Counted from the stretch's first letter, positions 8,054-16,899 are shown. The stretch: 57,097 nucleotides of DNA from Rhodospirillaceae bacterium (GCA_002706405.1 PALN01000078.1:1-57097); one strand, 5' to 3'. Notes: generated from the letters alone by a model not told the origin. Numbers and translations: made by a program.

Positions 8054-8419
8054 TTGACCTCCAGCAACCAGCTTGATGCGACCTTCGCCGCCCTGGCCGA
8101 CCCGACCCGCCGCGCCATTATTCAACGCCTGGCCGAGGGCGAGGCCTCGGTCGCCGAATTGGCCGTCCCGTTCACCATGAGCCAGCCGGCCGTATCGAAA
8201 CATCTGCGCGTGCTGGAGAAGGCCGGTCTGATTTCGCGCCATCGCGATGCACAACGCCGCCCCTGCCGGCTGGAAGCCGCGCCGCTCGCCGCCGCCGTCG
8301 CCTGGCTGGAAAGCTATCGTGAATTCTGGGAGGCCCGTTTCCAGCACCTGGATGCTTTGCTCGCCGACCTCAAGGTCCCCGCCGATAACGAAAATTACCC
8401 CAAGGACGATCCGGCATGA
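8054..8419 (+). CDS. ArsR-family winged-helix transcriptional regulator
   Basis: A 121-residue repressor-type protein. The winged helix spans about residues 8-90, with FAALADPTRRAIIQRL and the recognition segment MSQPAVSKHLRVLEKAGLI. It lacks the CxC-type metal motif of ArsR/SmtB, and resembles the non-metal branch (SdpR/PA4354-like) that regulates catabolic or stress genes. The only start that keeps the fold is TTG at 8054; no ribosome site is visible, and the transcript leader predicted from the promoter is about 25 bases. No SRPBCC partner follows, unlike many relatives. Its target may be the divergent AtuA-like operon. Confidence 0.88.
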   Translation: MTSSNQLDATFAALADPTRRAIIQRLAEGEASVAELAVPFTMSQPAVSKHLRVLEKAGLISRHRDAQRRPCRLEAAPLAAAVAWLESYREFWEARFQHLDALLADLKVPADNENYPKDDPA

Positions 8420-8462
8420 AGCCGCGCTGTCCGCAGACCCGTCGCGTGCCGGCGTTCGCGGC

Positions 8463-8933
8463 CTAGCGTTTTCCCTGACGCCATTCCCAGGGGGCCACGA
8501 AGCCACCGGCCCACAGGCCCGCGCGCGCGGCCCGGGCCGCTTCCTCCGCCGCCTGATAGGCCGGAATGCGATAGCTCCGGTCGTACATCGCCCAGCCCTG
8601 TCGGATCATCTTCTCCCCCACGTCGTAACGACCGCCGAGATAGCAGGTCATGACATAACGCGCGCCCCGCCCGTCCCCGACGTCACGGCATTGCACCCAT
8701 TGATAGGCGGTCATGAAGCCCAACGCATTGGCCGCCTGGAAGCCGCAGGGATAAGACTCTCCGTCTTTCTCGCAGGTCTGATCGTTCTCCGGCGCGTCGA
8801 TGCCGTGCAGGTCGAAGGTGTGCCCGGCGATGGACAAGGTGTCGCCGTCAACCACGGTCGGCTGGCCTTCCATGTCGGCCAGGGCCGGACCGGCGGCCAG
8901 CGTCAACATCAAACAGAGGATAAAGGCCCGCAT
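8463..8933 (-). CDS. Exported thermonuclease (SNase-like) family protein
   Basis: A 156-residue protein with a signal peptide (MRAFILCLMLTLAAGPALA) and a staphylococcal-nuclease fold: VVDGDTLSIAGH, LHGIDAPE, and the C-terminal helix with AAEEAARAARAGLWAG. The conserved acidic residues of the DGDT and GIDAPE motifs and an Arg in the GRGARYVM strand are present, so nuclease activity is possible, although many short periplasmic homologues are uncharacterised. Four cysteines are present in the mature part, which may form disulfides. It stands alone, convergent with the ArsR gene. Confidence 0.87.
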   Translation of the reverse strand: MRAFILCLMLTLAAGPALADMEGQPTVVDGDTLSIAGHTFDLHGIDAPENDQTCEKDGESYPCGFQAANALGFMTAYQWVQCRDVGDGRGARYVMTCYLGGRYDVGEKMIRQGWAMYDRSYRIPAYQAAEEAARAARAGLWAGGFVAPWEWRQGKR

Positions 8934-9021
8934 TTCGGACGGATGCTCCTTTGCCGGCGGCGGGGCCGCCCGGCTGCTCCGTCATTTATATCGGCCCCCG
9001 CGCCCGGAGGGAAGGCCGCCC

Positions 9022-9888
9022 CTAAACCGGGCGGTCGCCTTCAAGCGTCACGCGCTGCATGGTGCGGCCGACGCCGGAGAAATCGTTGATCGCGTAATGC
9101 ATGGTGCAGCGGTTGTCCCACATGGCGACGGCGCCGTTCTGCCAGCGGAAGCGGCAGGTAACCTCGGGCTGCGTCGCATGAGCAACCAAGGTGTCGAACA
9201 GCGGCTTCGATTCCTCGGGCGTCATGCCTTCGAACCGCGAGAAGTGGATCGGGCTGAGGTACAGCCCCTTGCGGCCGGTTTCCGGATGGGTGCGGATCAC
9301 GGGATGCGCGACCTCTTTCACCGCCGCCGGCTGCACCTTCATGGCTTTGGACACGCCGACTTTGAAGCGGTCCGCATCCTTTCCGTAGGTATTGGCGTTG
9401 GTATAGATCGCCTTCAGATCGGCCAGCATGGCCTTCATGCCATCGGTCAGCCGGTCATAGGCAGCATACTGACTTGCGAACATGGTGTCGCCGCCGGCCT
9501 CGGGCACATCGACGCCGTACAGGATCGTGCCGAGCGCCGGGGTTTCCGTGTAAGCCAAATCGGTGTGCCAACCGCTGCCGAAATGGTGCTTGTCCGTCGG
9601 TTCCTTGACGATGCGGAACACGTCCGGATGGCCGTCCATGGGCTTCACATAGGGATGGCGGTTCAGCACGCCGAAGCGCCGCCCGAACGCCGCCTGGGCT
9701 TCCGGCGTGAAATCCTGTCCTTTGAAGAACACCACACTGTAACGCAACAGGGCCTCGCGAATTTCGGCCACCGTCTCGTCATCAAGGTTGTTCAGATCGA
9801 CGCCGGAAATCTCGGCACCGAACACGCCCGTGAACGGGACCACGGTGATACGGCGGAAAGGATCGTTCCTCAGTTCGGCGGCTTGCAT
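9022..9888 (-). CDS. TauD/TfdA family Fe(II)/2-oxoglutarate dioxygenase
   Basis: A 288-residue oxygenase that would hydroxylate a small substrate with loss of succinate and CO2. The iron ligands are visible as WHTD (His and Asp) and the distal His in NRCTMHYA; the 2-oxoglutarate-binding Arg is in the GVGRTMQRVTLEG region. The ATG at 9888 has TGGAGACC upstream and fits the family. The protein is clearly paralogous to the enzyme at 22672-23550 (shared GAEISGVDL-type start, FGRRFG, HPVIRTHPETGRK, CRFRWQ). It follows an IclR gene and a TRAP operon on the same strand, so the transporter may supply its substrate. The substrate (taurine, a sulfonate or an aryloxy acid) is not decidable. Confidence 0.92.
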   Translation of the reverse strand: MQAAELRNDPFRRITVVPFTGVFGAEISGVDLNNLDDETVAEIREALLRYSVVFFKGQDFTPEAQAAFGRRFGVLNRHPYVKPMDGHPDVFRIVKEPTDKHHFGSGWHTDLAYTETPALGTILYGVDVPEAGGDTMFASQYAAYDRLTDGMKAMLADLKAIYTNANTYGKDADRFKVGVSKAMKVQPAAVKEVAHPVIRTHPETGRKGLYLSPIHFSRFEGMTPEESKPLFDTLVAHATQPEVTCRFRWQNGAVAMWDNRCTMHYAINDFSGVGRTMQRVTLEGDRPV

Positions 9889-10040
9889 GTTTGGTCTCCA
9901 AAAGCAGGGGTATTGACGCCCGAAGGGTATCATTCAATCAGCGGCGGGAAAAGAATTTCCTGTATCGTGGAACAATTGAAAATAAAAATATCGCTGATTT
10001 TTGCGATTCTTCGGCGTCATATTCCTAAAATGAGATTAGT

Positions 10041-10057
10041 GTTCCACATTACGGAAC
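10041..10057. promoter_or_regulatory. Candidate IclR operator GTTCC-N7-GGAAC
   Basis: A perfect five-pair inverted repeat lies in the 171-base gap between the iclR stop and the dioxygenase start. Related GTTC/GAAC elements occur at 10898-10907, just before the iclR start, and a lone GGAAC at 9969-9973. The shared core suggests one regulator for both promoters. Confidence 0.4.
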
Positions 10058-10059
10058 GA

Positions 10060-10896
10060 TCAGGCCAGATTCCCGTCCAGTGGCCGGTAATTCAGCGCCC
10101 GGGAAATCTCGGCCGCCGTCCGCGCCACCTGGGTCGAACAGCGTGCGATCAGGGCCGCATCCATGCGGAACGCCGGCACGCCAAGCCCCAGCGCCGCGAC
10201 AACGCGCCCCGTGTGATCGCGGATGGGGGCGGCGATGCCGCCCATCTCCGGGTTGTTCTCGCTCTTGGTGACGGCGATCCCCTCGCCCGCCGCCTGGTCG
10301 ATGAGGCGGCGCAGCTGCGCCGGGTCGGTCACCGTGTCGGGGGTCAGCTTGGCCATGGGACCGGCCAGCACGCTGTCGCGCAGCACCGCGTCATGGGCCA
10401 GCAATATGCGCCCCGTGGCCGTACACCAGGACGGCGTGACGCGCCCGACCTGGGTCTGCACTCGGATCGACCGGGGGCTTTCCACCTTGGACAGATAGAC
10501 CACGCCGCCGCCCGGCTCCAGCACCGCCAGGTGAACCGTTTCGTCGGCCTCGCGGCACAGTGCTTCAAGGAAGGGAAAGGCGACCTGGACCAGATCGACC
10601 TCGGACAAGGCCAGGCTGCCGATCCGCCACAGCTTGAGCGTCAGGCGGTAAAGCCCCTGTTCGTTCTGTTCCAGCACGCCGGCGTGAACCAGGGTCGACA
10701 GCACGCGGTGCAGGGAACTTTTCGGCTGGCCCGTCTCGCGGGACAGTTCGCTCACGCCCAGGGGGCGCCATTTGCGCTCGAACACCTCCAGCACGTCGAA
10801 GGCCTTGAGCACCGATCCCATGACCCCCGTCTGTCGGCGGGCCGTGGGCGGCTTGGAGGTTTTTCCCGTCGGCGTGGTCGCCATGGCAGGCTTCAC
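10060..10896 (-). CDS. IclR-family transcriptional regulator
   Basis: A regulator of about 278 residues. The winged helix spans about 24-85 (VLKAFDVLEVFE, VSELSRETGQPKSSLHRVLS), and the effector-binding IclR domain about 95-265 (TGRILLA, GGIAAPIRDHTGRVVAALGLGVP). It lies between a TRAP operon and a dioxygenase gene on the same strand, so it likely controls both in response to the imported substrate or a product. GTG at 10896 and ATG at 10884 are both possible; the ATG has GGTGAAG upstream. A GTTCCAGAAC element overlaps the start region and may be an autoregulatory site. Confidence 0.93.
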   Translation of the reverse strand: MKPAMATTPTGKTSKPPTARRQTGVMGSVLKAFDVLEVFERKWRPLGVSELSRETGQPKSSLHRVLSTLVHAGVLEQNEQGLYRLTLKLWRIGSLALSEVDLVQVAFPFLEALCREADETVHLAVLEPGGGVVYLSKVESPRSIRVQTQVGRVTPSWCTATGRILLAHDAVLRDSVLAGPMAKLTPDTVTDPAQLRRLIDQAAGEGIAVTKSENNPEMGGIAAPIRDHTGRVVAALGLGVPAFRMDAALIARCSTQVARTAAEISRALNYRPLDGNLA

Positions 10897-10991
10897 CGTT
10901 CCAGAACGATCCGGCCCTCAGATTAGCACCACCGACGAAAAAAAGGACGCCCGTTAAAGGAAGCCGGCGCCGGCCGGAGCCGTCAGGCGCT

Positions 10992-12251
10992 TCAGCGGAA
11001 CCAAAGCGCGGTCATCGGCACGTAGGACACGATCATCAGCACCGTGAACATCACCAGGATGAACCACTTGTTGTAGCGCATGATCTCTTCGAGCTTGACC
11101 CCGGTGACCGAGCAGACCGTGAGAACGATCGAGGCGACCGGCGGCGTCTGCTGCCCGATGCCCAGGTTCAGGCACACGATGATTCCGAAATGCACGGGAT
11201 CAATGCCGAACTGCACCGCCAACGGCATCAGAATCGGCACGATGATGATGATCGTCGCGGTCGCGTGCAGAATCATGCCGAGCGCGATCAACAGCAAATT
11301 GATCAGCAGGATCATTATCACCGGGCTGTCCGTCAGCGTCCCGAGGCCTTCCGCCAGTTCCTGCGGAATACGTTCGTTCGCCAGCACCTGACCCAGGATC
11401 GCCGACCCGCCGACCAGCATCATCACCACCGACGCCTGCTTGGCCGTGGTCACGAACACCTCATAGAGCTTCTTGAGCGTCAGGTCGCGACTGATGGCAA
11501 GGCCGAACACGAACGCGACGAACACCCCGATGGCGGAGGCTTCGGTCGGGGTAAAGTAGCCGACGACAAGGCCGCCGATGACCAGGATCGGGATGATCAG
11601 CGGCACGATGGCGCGCTTGAAGGTGACGCCCAGTTTGCCGACGCTGAATTCGCTGTCGACCGGATAGTTGCCGCGCCGGGCGAAGATGTAGTTGGCGATC
11701 ATGAAACCGCCGCCCAGAATCAGCCCCGGCACGATGCCCGCGATGAACAGGTCACGAATGGAGGTATTCGTCGTCACCCCGTACAGCACAGCGGGGATCG
11801 ACGGCGGAATGATGATGCCGAGCGTCGCCGAAGACGCCGTGATCGCCGCCGCGAAGGCCCGCGGATAGCCCTGCTTTTCCATTTCCGGAACAAAGATCTT
11901 GCTCACCGCCGCCGCATCCGCGACGCCGGACCCGCTCATCTCCGCCATGAACATGCTGGTCAGCACGTTGACCTGGCTCAATCCGCCGCGCAACCAGCCG
12001 ACGAGCGCGCCGGCCAACTGAATCAGCCGCTCCGCGATCGACGTCGCGGACATCAACTCGCCCATGAGGATGAACATCGGAATGGCCAACAGCGGAAAGC
12101 TGTTCATGCCCGAGAACATCTGCACCGGAATGGTCAGCAGCGGAATGTCGCTGACCCACATGGACACCGCGGCCGTAACCATGATCCCAAAGCCGACCGG
12201 CACGCCGATCGCCAGCAGCATGAGAAGGGAACCGACAATGAACGTCGTCAT
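10992..12251 (-). CDS. TRAP transporter large permease (DctM family)
   Basis: A 419-residue inner-membrane protein with about 12 hydrophobic segments, the main sodium-coupled channel of a TRAP importer. Family blocks include FPLLAIPMFILMGELM, MSGSGVADAAAVSKI, ATLGIIIPPSIPAVLYG and LGIGQQTPPVASI. Its ATG overlaps the stop of the small-permease gene by four bases (ATGA), so the two are translated together. It completes a dctP-dctQ-dctM operon. Confidence 0.95.
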   Translation of the reverse strand: MTTFIVGSLLMLLAIGVPVGFGIMVTAAVSMWVSDIPLLTIPVQMFSGMNSFPLLAIPMFILMGELMSATSIAERLIQLAGALVGWLRGGLSQVNVLTSMFMAEMSGSGVADAAAVSKIFVPEMEKQGYPRAFAAAITASSATLGIIIPPSIPAVLYGVTTNTSIRDLFIAGIVPGLILGGGFMIANYIFARRGNYPVDSEFSVGKLGVTFKRAIVPLIIPILVIGGLVVGYFTPTEASAIGVFVAFVFGLAISRDLTLKKLYEVFVTTAKQASVVMMLVGGSAILGQVLANERIPQELAEGLGTLTDSPVIMILLINLLLIALGMILHATATIIIIVPILMPLAVQFGIDPVHFGIIVCLNLGIGQQTPPVASIVLTVCSVTGVKLEEIMRYNKWFILVMFTVLMIVSYVPMTALWFR

Positions 12252-12727
12252 GAAAGATTTTCCTCGTCGCGCCCGGTCCAGCGCTCATAGTTACGGACGA
12301 CGAGCGCCAGCATCATGGCCCCGCCGCATACCGGGATCGCTGCCATGAACGCGCCCTTGGGAATCGCGATGGTCTCAAGCGAGGTGCCGCCGACCACCGA
12401 AATCGCCTGATAGGACAACCAGCCGAGAACCCCGAACAGGCCGAACAGAACGGCATCGTTGAATGTCAGAACGAGCTTGCGGAACCGCGCCGGAAACTTG
12501 TTGACGAGCAGATCAAACGCGATGTGCCCGTTGCTTCGCGTCGCCACATAGGCTCCCGCGAAACTGGTCCACACCAGAAGGTTTCCGCTGACTTCCTCGG
12601 GCCAGGGCAAGGATGCGCCGACCACGGAACGGAAGAAAACGGCAAGACAGGTGATAACCGCCGTCGCTGCGATCAACGATGCAGCGACGACGGACATCAC
12701 TTTGTCTAGATATTGGATAAAGCGCAC
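12248..12727 (-). CDS. TRAP transporter small permease (DctQ family)
   Basis: A 159-residue membrane protein with four hydrophobic segments, the small subunit that pairs with DctM. Family signs are WPEEVSGNLLVWTSFAGAY and the basic helix NKFPARFRKLV. It lies 31 bases after the binding-protein gene and overlaps dctM by four bases, the standard order dctP-dctQ-dctM. Confidence 0.92.
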   Translation of the reverse strand: MRFIQYLDKVMSVVAASLIAATAVITCLAVFFRSVVGASLPWPEEVSGNLLVWTSFAGAYVATRSNGHIAFDLLVNKFPARFRKLVLTFNDAVLFGLFGVLGWLSYQAISVVGGTSLETIAIPKGAFMAAIPVCGGAMMLALVVRNYERWTGRDEENLS

Positions 12728-12758
12728 CTGCGTATCTTTTCAGTTATGCGTTGCGCGC

Positions 12759-13730
12759 TTACTTTGCCGCCTTGATCAGGTCCAACCAATCGTTCCCGAA
12801 CTTCGACGTATAGGTCGCATAGACCGATTTCGCCTTTTCCTGGAACGGCGCCGGGTCGACGGCATTGACCTTGATCTGAACTTTCATCTTTTCCAGCGAC
12901 CCCTGTTCCATGGTCGCCGCCTGGGCAAAGGCTTCCGCCTGCATTTCTTTTGCGACCGCGCGGAACGTCGCCTTCTCATCGTCGCTCAATCCGGCCCAAA
13001 AGCCCTTGGAGGCCGTGAGGAACGACGGCGAATAGGTGTGGTTGGTCAAGCTGATGTAGTCGTTGATTTCATAAAGCTTGGCGCCATAGAAGCCGTACAG
13101 CGCGGCCTCCGCACCATCGACCACACCCTGCTGGATGGCGGTGAAGGTTTCCTGCCAGGCGACCGGCACCGGGTCGGCGCCCATCGCCGTGAAACCGTCG
13201 CGCTTGAACTTGGAGCCGGTGACGCGAATCTTCAGACCGCTCATGTCGGCCGGGGTCAGGATCGGGCGCTTCTTATTGATGACGTGGCGGAAGCCGTTTT
13301 CGAAGATGCCGAGGACGACAATGCCCTGCTTGTCTTCGATCTGCTTGATCACCTGTTTGCCGAAGTCGCTATTGATCGCTTTGACCACATGCTCGCGATT
13401 GTCGAACAGCCAGGGCAGATCGAAGATGCCCAGCTTGTCGTCGAGCTTGAGGACGCCCGAGGCGACGAACGCCATTTCCAGGGAGCCCAGCTTGATGTTG
13501 TCGATCAGCGCCGGCTCTTTGCCGAGCTGGCCGTTCGGAAAGAATTTGAAATCGAACTTGCCGGGGAACTTCGCGCTCATCTTCGTGACGAACAGCTGCG
13601 CATTGGTGAACAACGGCGACGCTTCGGAGACGTGGCTCGCAATGCGTACTTCTTTGGCGGCGGCAACAGCGGTCCCTGCGTTCGACAGCAACATGCCCGC
13701 AACAGCGAGACCGGTGAGTAGGGTCTTCAT
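12759..13730 (-). CDS. TRAP transporter substrate-binding protein (DctP family)
   Basis: A 323-residue periplasmic binding protein with a signal peptide of about 24 residues (MKTLLTGLAVAGMLLSNAGTAVAA). DctP-type blocks are visible: KEVRIASHVSEASP, FFPNGQLGKEPALID, LKIRVTGSKFKRDGFTAMGADPVPVAWQE (read as two adjacent blocks), and QQGVVDGAEA. The Arg in KIRVTG is the residue that usually grips a ligand carboxylate. It leads the TRAP operon and is followed on the same strand by IclR and a dioxygenase. The promoter must lie in 13731-13996. The ligand is likely an organic anion of unknown identity. Confidence 0.93.
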   Translation of the reverse strand: MKTLLTGLAVAGMLLSNAGTAVAAAKEVRIASHVSEASPLFTNAQLFVTKMSAKFPGKFDFKFFPNGQLGKEPALIDNIKLGSLEMAFVASGVLKLDDKLGIFDLPWLFDNREHVVKAINSDFGKQVIKQIEDKQGIVVLGIFENGFRHVINKKRPILTPADMSGLKIRVTGSKFKRDGFTAMGADPVPVAWQETFTAIQQGVVDGAEAALYGFYGAKLYEINDYISLTNHTYSPSFLTASKGFWAGLSDDEKATFRAVAKEMQAEAFAQAATMEQGSLEKMKVQIKVNAVDPAPFQEKAKSVYATYTSKFGNDWLDLIKAAK

Positions 13731-13996
13731 ACTTCTGTTTCTCCTAATGTAGGTTTTTTAAAGCGTCAGCCTTTTCAGAGGGCGCGAATCATGCCCAGCT
13801 TGATCGGCGAATACAACGGCCATATCGACAAAATGTGACGATCTCAACAGAAGTTTCCCGATGAACTGTTTGGACCGGCTTGGCCATCGATTGCACCACA
13901 ATCAGCGCCCGCTGAACCAACTTGAGGATCAGCAACGGTGCCTGCACCCTATTTCCGGAAATGTAGACCGACCAACCATCATCGCCTGAAGATGAT

Positions 13997-14088
13997 TGGC
14001 GGACAGGGAGGGATTCGAACCCTCGAGGCCCTTATGGGGGCCTAACTCCTTAGCAGGGAGCCCGCTTCAGCCACTCGCGCACCTGTCC
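13997..14088 (-). tRNA. tRNA-Ser, anticodon GCU
   Basis: Read on the minus strand, the 92-base gene begins GGACAGGTGCG and ends CCTGTCCG-CCA. The seven-pair acceptor stem GGACAGG/CCTGTCC is perfect and CCA is encoded. The anticodon loop CTGCTAA (anticodon at 14052-14054) lies on stem GCTCC/GGAGT. A long variable arm and the GGTTCGAATCC T-arm are present, as expected for serine. It reads AGC and AGU codons. Confidence 0.97.
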
Positions 14089-14165
14089 TCAAGTCCTCAT
14101 GGTGCCGGAAACGAGACATCCAAACACCTGCGGAACCGCAGTCATAACGAAGCCGTCGCCTGCTT

Positions 14166-14729
14166 TCAACTAGCCTGTTCGGTTTTCTCGCGAAAGGTCT
14201 TGGTCCGCTCGAAGCGCGGCATCTCCACGGCGTCGGGGTCGATGGCTTCGGCGATGTTGTAGGACACGATCCCGCCGGTCAGGCGCTTCAACTCTTCGAA
14301 GCTCACCGGGAACAGGCAATGGGGATGCCCGGCGGCGGCGAACAACTGGTCGAAGCGGCGCAGGCTGGCGTCGATGGCGATGGGCATCTCGTTGACAAGG
14401 CCCACCGGCGAGACCCCGCCGATGGTGAAACCGGTCACGTCCTTGACCCGCTGGGCCTGCGGCTTCGTGACCTTGCCTGTCAGATTAAGGACACGGGGCA
14501 GGGCGTCGGACTTGCAGGTATGGTCGCCGGCAATCAGCGCCAGAACCGGCTGGTCGCCGATGCGGAAGGTCAGCGACTTGACGATCTGGCCCAGCTTGGC
14601 GTCGACGGCGCGGGCCGCGTCCTCGGCGGTCTTGGCCGACGCCGTCAACTCGATGACCCGGTCACCCAGGCCCGCAGCCTTGAGCGCCGCACTGACCCGT
14701 TGCACCGATTTCTTGGTCTTGAACGCCAT
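14166..14729 (-). CDS. YbaK/EbsC family aminoacyl-tRNA deacylase
   Basis: A 187-residue protein of the YbaK/ProX/EbsC fold, which hydrolyses mischarged tRNAs such as Cys-tRNA(Pro) or Ala-tRNA(Pro). Visible family blocks are VKSLTFRIGDQPVLALIAGDH, with the conserved Lys, and FTIGGVSPVG, which carries the GxxP motif of the substrate pocket. The N-terminal helix SVQRVSAALKAAG is typical. The exact specificity cannot be read from this sequence. It is 77 bases from the tRNA-Ser gene, but the two need not be linked. Confidence 0.9.
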   Translation of the reverse strand: MAFKTKKSVQRVSAALKAAGLGDRVIELTASAKTAEDAARAVDAKLGQIVKSLTFRIGDQPVLALIAGDHTCKSDALPRVLNLTGKVTKPQAQRVKDVTGFTIGGVSPVGLVNEMPIAIDASLRRFDQLFAAAGHPHCLFPVSFEELKRLTGGIVSYNIAEAIDPDAVEMPRFERTKTFREKTEQAS

Positions 14730-14765
14730 GTCCGCCGCCCGCTCCCGTCGTTGTCTAACGCGCCG

Positions 14766-15398
14766 TCAGTTCGCGAACGGAACCGCCATGCCCCGCTGCA
14801 CCGCCTCGCGCGCCGAGATTGTATCAAACCAGCGCTTCACGTTGGGGAATTCGTTGAGATCGACCTGATGGCGTTCATGGCGCGATACCCAGGGGTACAC
14901 CGCGATGTCGGCGACGGAATAGAAGTCGCCGGCCAAGTATTCGTTTTCGTTCAGACGGCGATCGTTCATCACCATGTACAGGCGCTTGGTCTCATCGTGG
15001 TAGCGCTTCTGACCGTAGGGCACGACTTCCGAAGGGTTGAACAGGAAGTGGTGGGCCTGGCCGAACATCGGGCCGACGCCGCCCATCTGCCACATCAGCC
15101 ATTCAAAGGTGGCGACACGTTCGCGGCCCGACCGGGGCAGAAGCTCGCTGCCGGTCTTTTCCGCGAGGTAGACCAGAATCGCCCCGGTCTCGAACACGGA
15201 GATCGGCTTGCCGTCGGGACCGTCGGGATCGACGATCGCCGGAATGCGGTTGTTGGGCGAAATCTTCAGGAATTCGGGCGCGTGCTGTTCGCCCTTGGAA
15301 ATATTGACCTGGTGGGTGGTGTATTCCAGGCCGACTTCTTCCAGCATGATGGACGCCTTGCGTCCGTTGGGCGTGGCCCAGGTATACAGATCGATCAT
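14766..15398 (-). CDS. Glutathione S-transferase, YfcG/Nu-class-like
   Basis: A 210-residue GST. The thioredoxin-like N-terminal domain covers about 1-80 (IDLYTWATPNGRKASIMLEE, NNRIPAIVD, SVFETGAILVYLAE, with the Glu-Thr glutathione-contact pair), and the helical domain fills the rest (FSVADIAVYPW-type block). The TxNGxK motif near the start suggests the YfcG/YghU (Nu) group, which has disulfide-bond reductase activity with glutathione. The ATG at 15398 has GGAGGAG upstream. It is monocistronic as far as I can see. Confidence 0.92.
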   Translation of the reverse strand: MIDLYTWATPNGRKASIMLEEVGLEYTTHQVNISKGEQHAPEFLKISPNNRIPAIVDPDGPDGKPISVFETGAILVYLAEKTGSELLPRSGRERVATFEWLMWQMGGVGPMFGQAHHFLFNPSEVVPYGQKRYHDETKRLYMVMNDRRLNENEYLAGDFYSVADIAVYPWVSRHERHQVDLNEFPNVKRWFDTISAREAVQRGMAVPFAN

Positions 15399-15486
15399 CG
15401 GAAATTCTCCTCCGTCACACATATGGGATCATTGCGCGCAAGCATAAGCGAACGCCGGTGACGGGCAAGGATTTAGCGGGCGACGA

Positions 15487-15930
15487 TCAATCGGCGGACG
15501 GCGGCATGACACCGCTGTTCTCGTCGGCAACTGGCGCCCATTCGTCGATATAGCCTTCGATGGCGTCGATCGCCGGTTTCGCCAGATCACCGACCTTTCC
15601 CGCGCGCATGTAGATGATGGCCAGGGTTAGCGAGGTCAGCACGCGCTGATCGCGCCGTTTGCGGGCTTCGTTGTGCATGCGGCTCATGTGATCCAGCGCC
15701 CGCTTGTAGCCATAGACCTCGTCCTTATGGATGAAGGTCTCGAACATGTAGTCGATATCCTTGCGCAGGTCGCCGGCAACTTCGGCGCGGATCGGGCCGT
15801 AATGCTCCTCGCTCAAGGCATGCACGATATAGGCCGCGTCACGGTTGAGCCGGCGGGCCTCGGCCTCGGGGCCGTTGAACATATTCCAAAGTCGCTTGAT
15901 CACGGGGGCGCGTTCACTTTTCAAAATCAC
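15487..15930 (-). CDS. Conserved protein of unknown function, helical
   Basis: A 147-residue soluble protein that I do not recognise. It has no signal peptide, no membrane segment and no cysteine. It is largely helical and charged, with an Arg-rich middle (MHNEARKRRDQRV) and an acidic, Pro-rich C-terminal end. It lies alone between the GST and TauE genes, on the minus strand. Coding is supported by frame length and base composition like its neighbours, not by a known family. Confidence 0.65.
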   Translation of the reverse strand: MILKSERAPVIKRLWNMFNGPEAEARRLNRDAAYIVHALSEEHYGPIRAEVAGDLRKDIDYMFETFIHKDEVYGYKRALDHMSRMHNEARKRRDQRVLTSLTLAIIYMRAGKVGDLAKPAIDAIEGYIDEWAPVADENSGVMPPSAD

Positions 15931-16155
15931 GGGGTTTCAGGTGGCGGACGCCGGGACAATAGCCCCGTCCGGCCAGGGAAAACAACCGGCGCGGCGCATT
16001 CATCCGCATTGTTCCGCAGGGGCAATGGTTCGGCCTGCAGCGAAGCGTTTTCAGCCGGGCGAAGCCGGGTATTATGCTATCAGGTTCGTTCCCGCCAATG
16101 CCCCTTCCCGCCCGGCATCTCGCAACCAAAACGCCTGAGGACTTCGCACCGCACC

Positions 16156-16899
16156 ATGCCCGACCTCCAAACCCTCGTCCTCGTCGGCGTCATCTTCTTG
16201 ATTGCCGGCGGGGTAAAAGGCGTCGTCGGCGTCGGCCTGCCGACGGTGGCCGTCGGCCTGATGACCGCGTTCATCGGTCTGCACGAAGCGGTTCAACTCG
16301 TCGTCGTTCCGGCCTTGTTGACGAACGTGTGGCAGGGGGCGATCGGCGGCAATTTCTTGGTCCTGATTCGCCGCTTATGGCCGATGTTGGCGGCGGCCTG
16401 CGTCGGCACCTGGTTCGGCGCCTCCCTGCTGGTCATCATCGACGCGCATTTGCTGTCGGGCTCGCTGGGGATTCTGCTTGCCGCCTATTCCCTGTATTCC
16501 CTGATGACCCCGCAGATCCCGCCACCCGGGCGCTGGGAAAAGCCGCTTGCCCCGGTCATGGGGTTCCTGGCCGGCATGGCGACCGGCAGCGTGGCCTCGT
16601 TCACCATGCCCGGCGCGCTCTTTCTTCAAGCGCTCGGCCTGACCCGTGACGAACTGGTCCAGGCCATGGGCATCTCCTTCACCATCGCGACGGCGGCTCA
16701 GGCGGTCAGCCTGACCGGCCACGGCATCATGACCGCGGAACTGGGCCTGACGTCGGCCGCGGCCTTGGTCCCGGCGGCAGCGGGCATGGCCGGCGGACAG
16801 GTGATCCGCCGGCGCATTGCCGCGGAAACCTTCCGCCGGGTGTTCTTCTTTGGCTTGCTGTTGCTGGGGGCCTATCTGGCCGCTCGGGCCTTCGCCTGA
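16156..16899 (+). CDS. TauE/SafE family sulfite/anion exporter permease
   Basis: A 247-residue membrane protein with about eight hydrophobic segments in the two-repeat TauE/SafE arrangement. Family blocks are AGGVKGVVGVGLPTVAVGL in the first repeat and MGFLAGMATGSVASFTMPG in the second. Members export sulfite, sulfoacetate or other organic anions, or are uncharacterised. I chose ATG at 16156 because it begins right at the first membrane segment; the longer frame runs antisense across the upstream gene. Sulfite release by a TauD-like dioxygenase would fit, but this gene is not adjacent to one. Confidence 0.88.
   Translation: MPDLQTLVLVGVIFLIAGGVKGVVGVGLPTVAVGLMTAFIGLHEAVQLVVVPALLTNVWQGAIGGNFLVLIRRLWPMLAAACVGTWFGASLLVIIDAHLLSGSLGILLAAYSLYSLMTPQIPPPGRWEKPLAPVMGFLAGMATGSVASFTMPGALFLQALGLTRDELVQAMGISFTIATAAQAVSLTGHGIMTAELGLTSAAALVPAAAGMAGGQVIRRRIAAETFRRVFFFGLLLLGAYLAARAFA

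Noticed and set aside
8041-8056. ATG at 8041 as start of the ArsR gene
   Set aside because: It is out of frame with the winged-helix protein, so only TTG at 8054 works.
8800-10926. Plus-strand open frame of 708 residues
   Set aside because: It is antisense to the nuclease, dioxygenase and IclR genes, and is His/Gly/Arg-rich without domains.
13996-14262. Open frame beginning MADREGFEPSRPLWG on the plus strand
   Set aside because: It is the reverse reading of the tRNA-Ser gene; this REGFEPSR pattern is a familiar false protein from the antisense strand of tRNAs.
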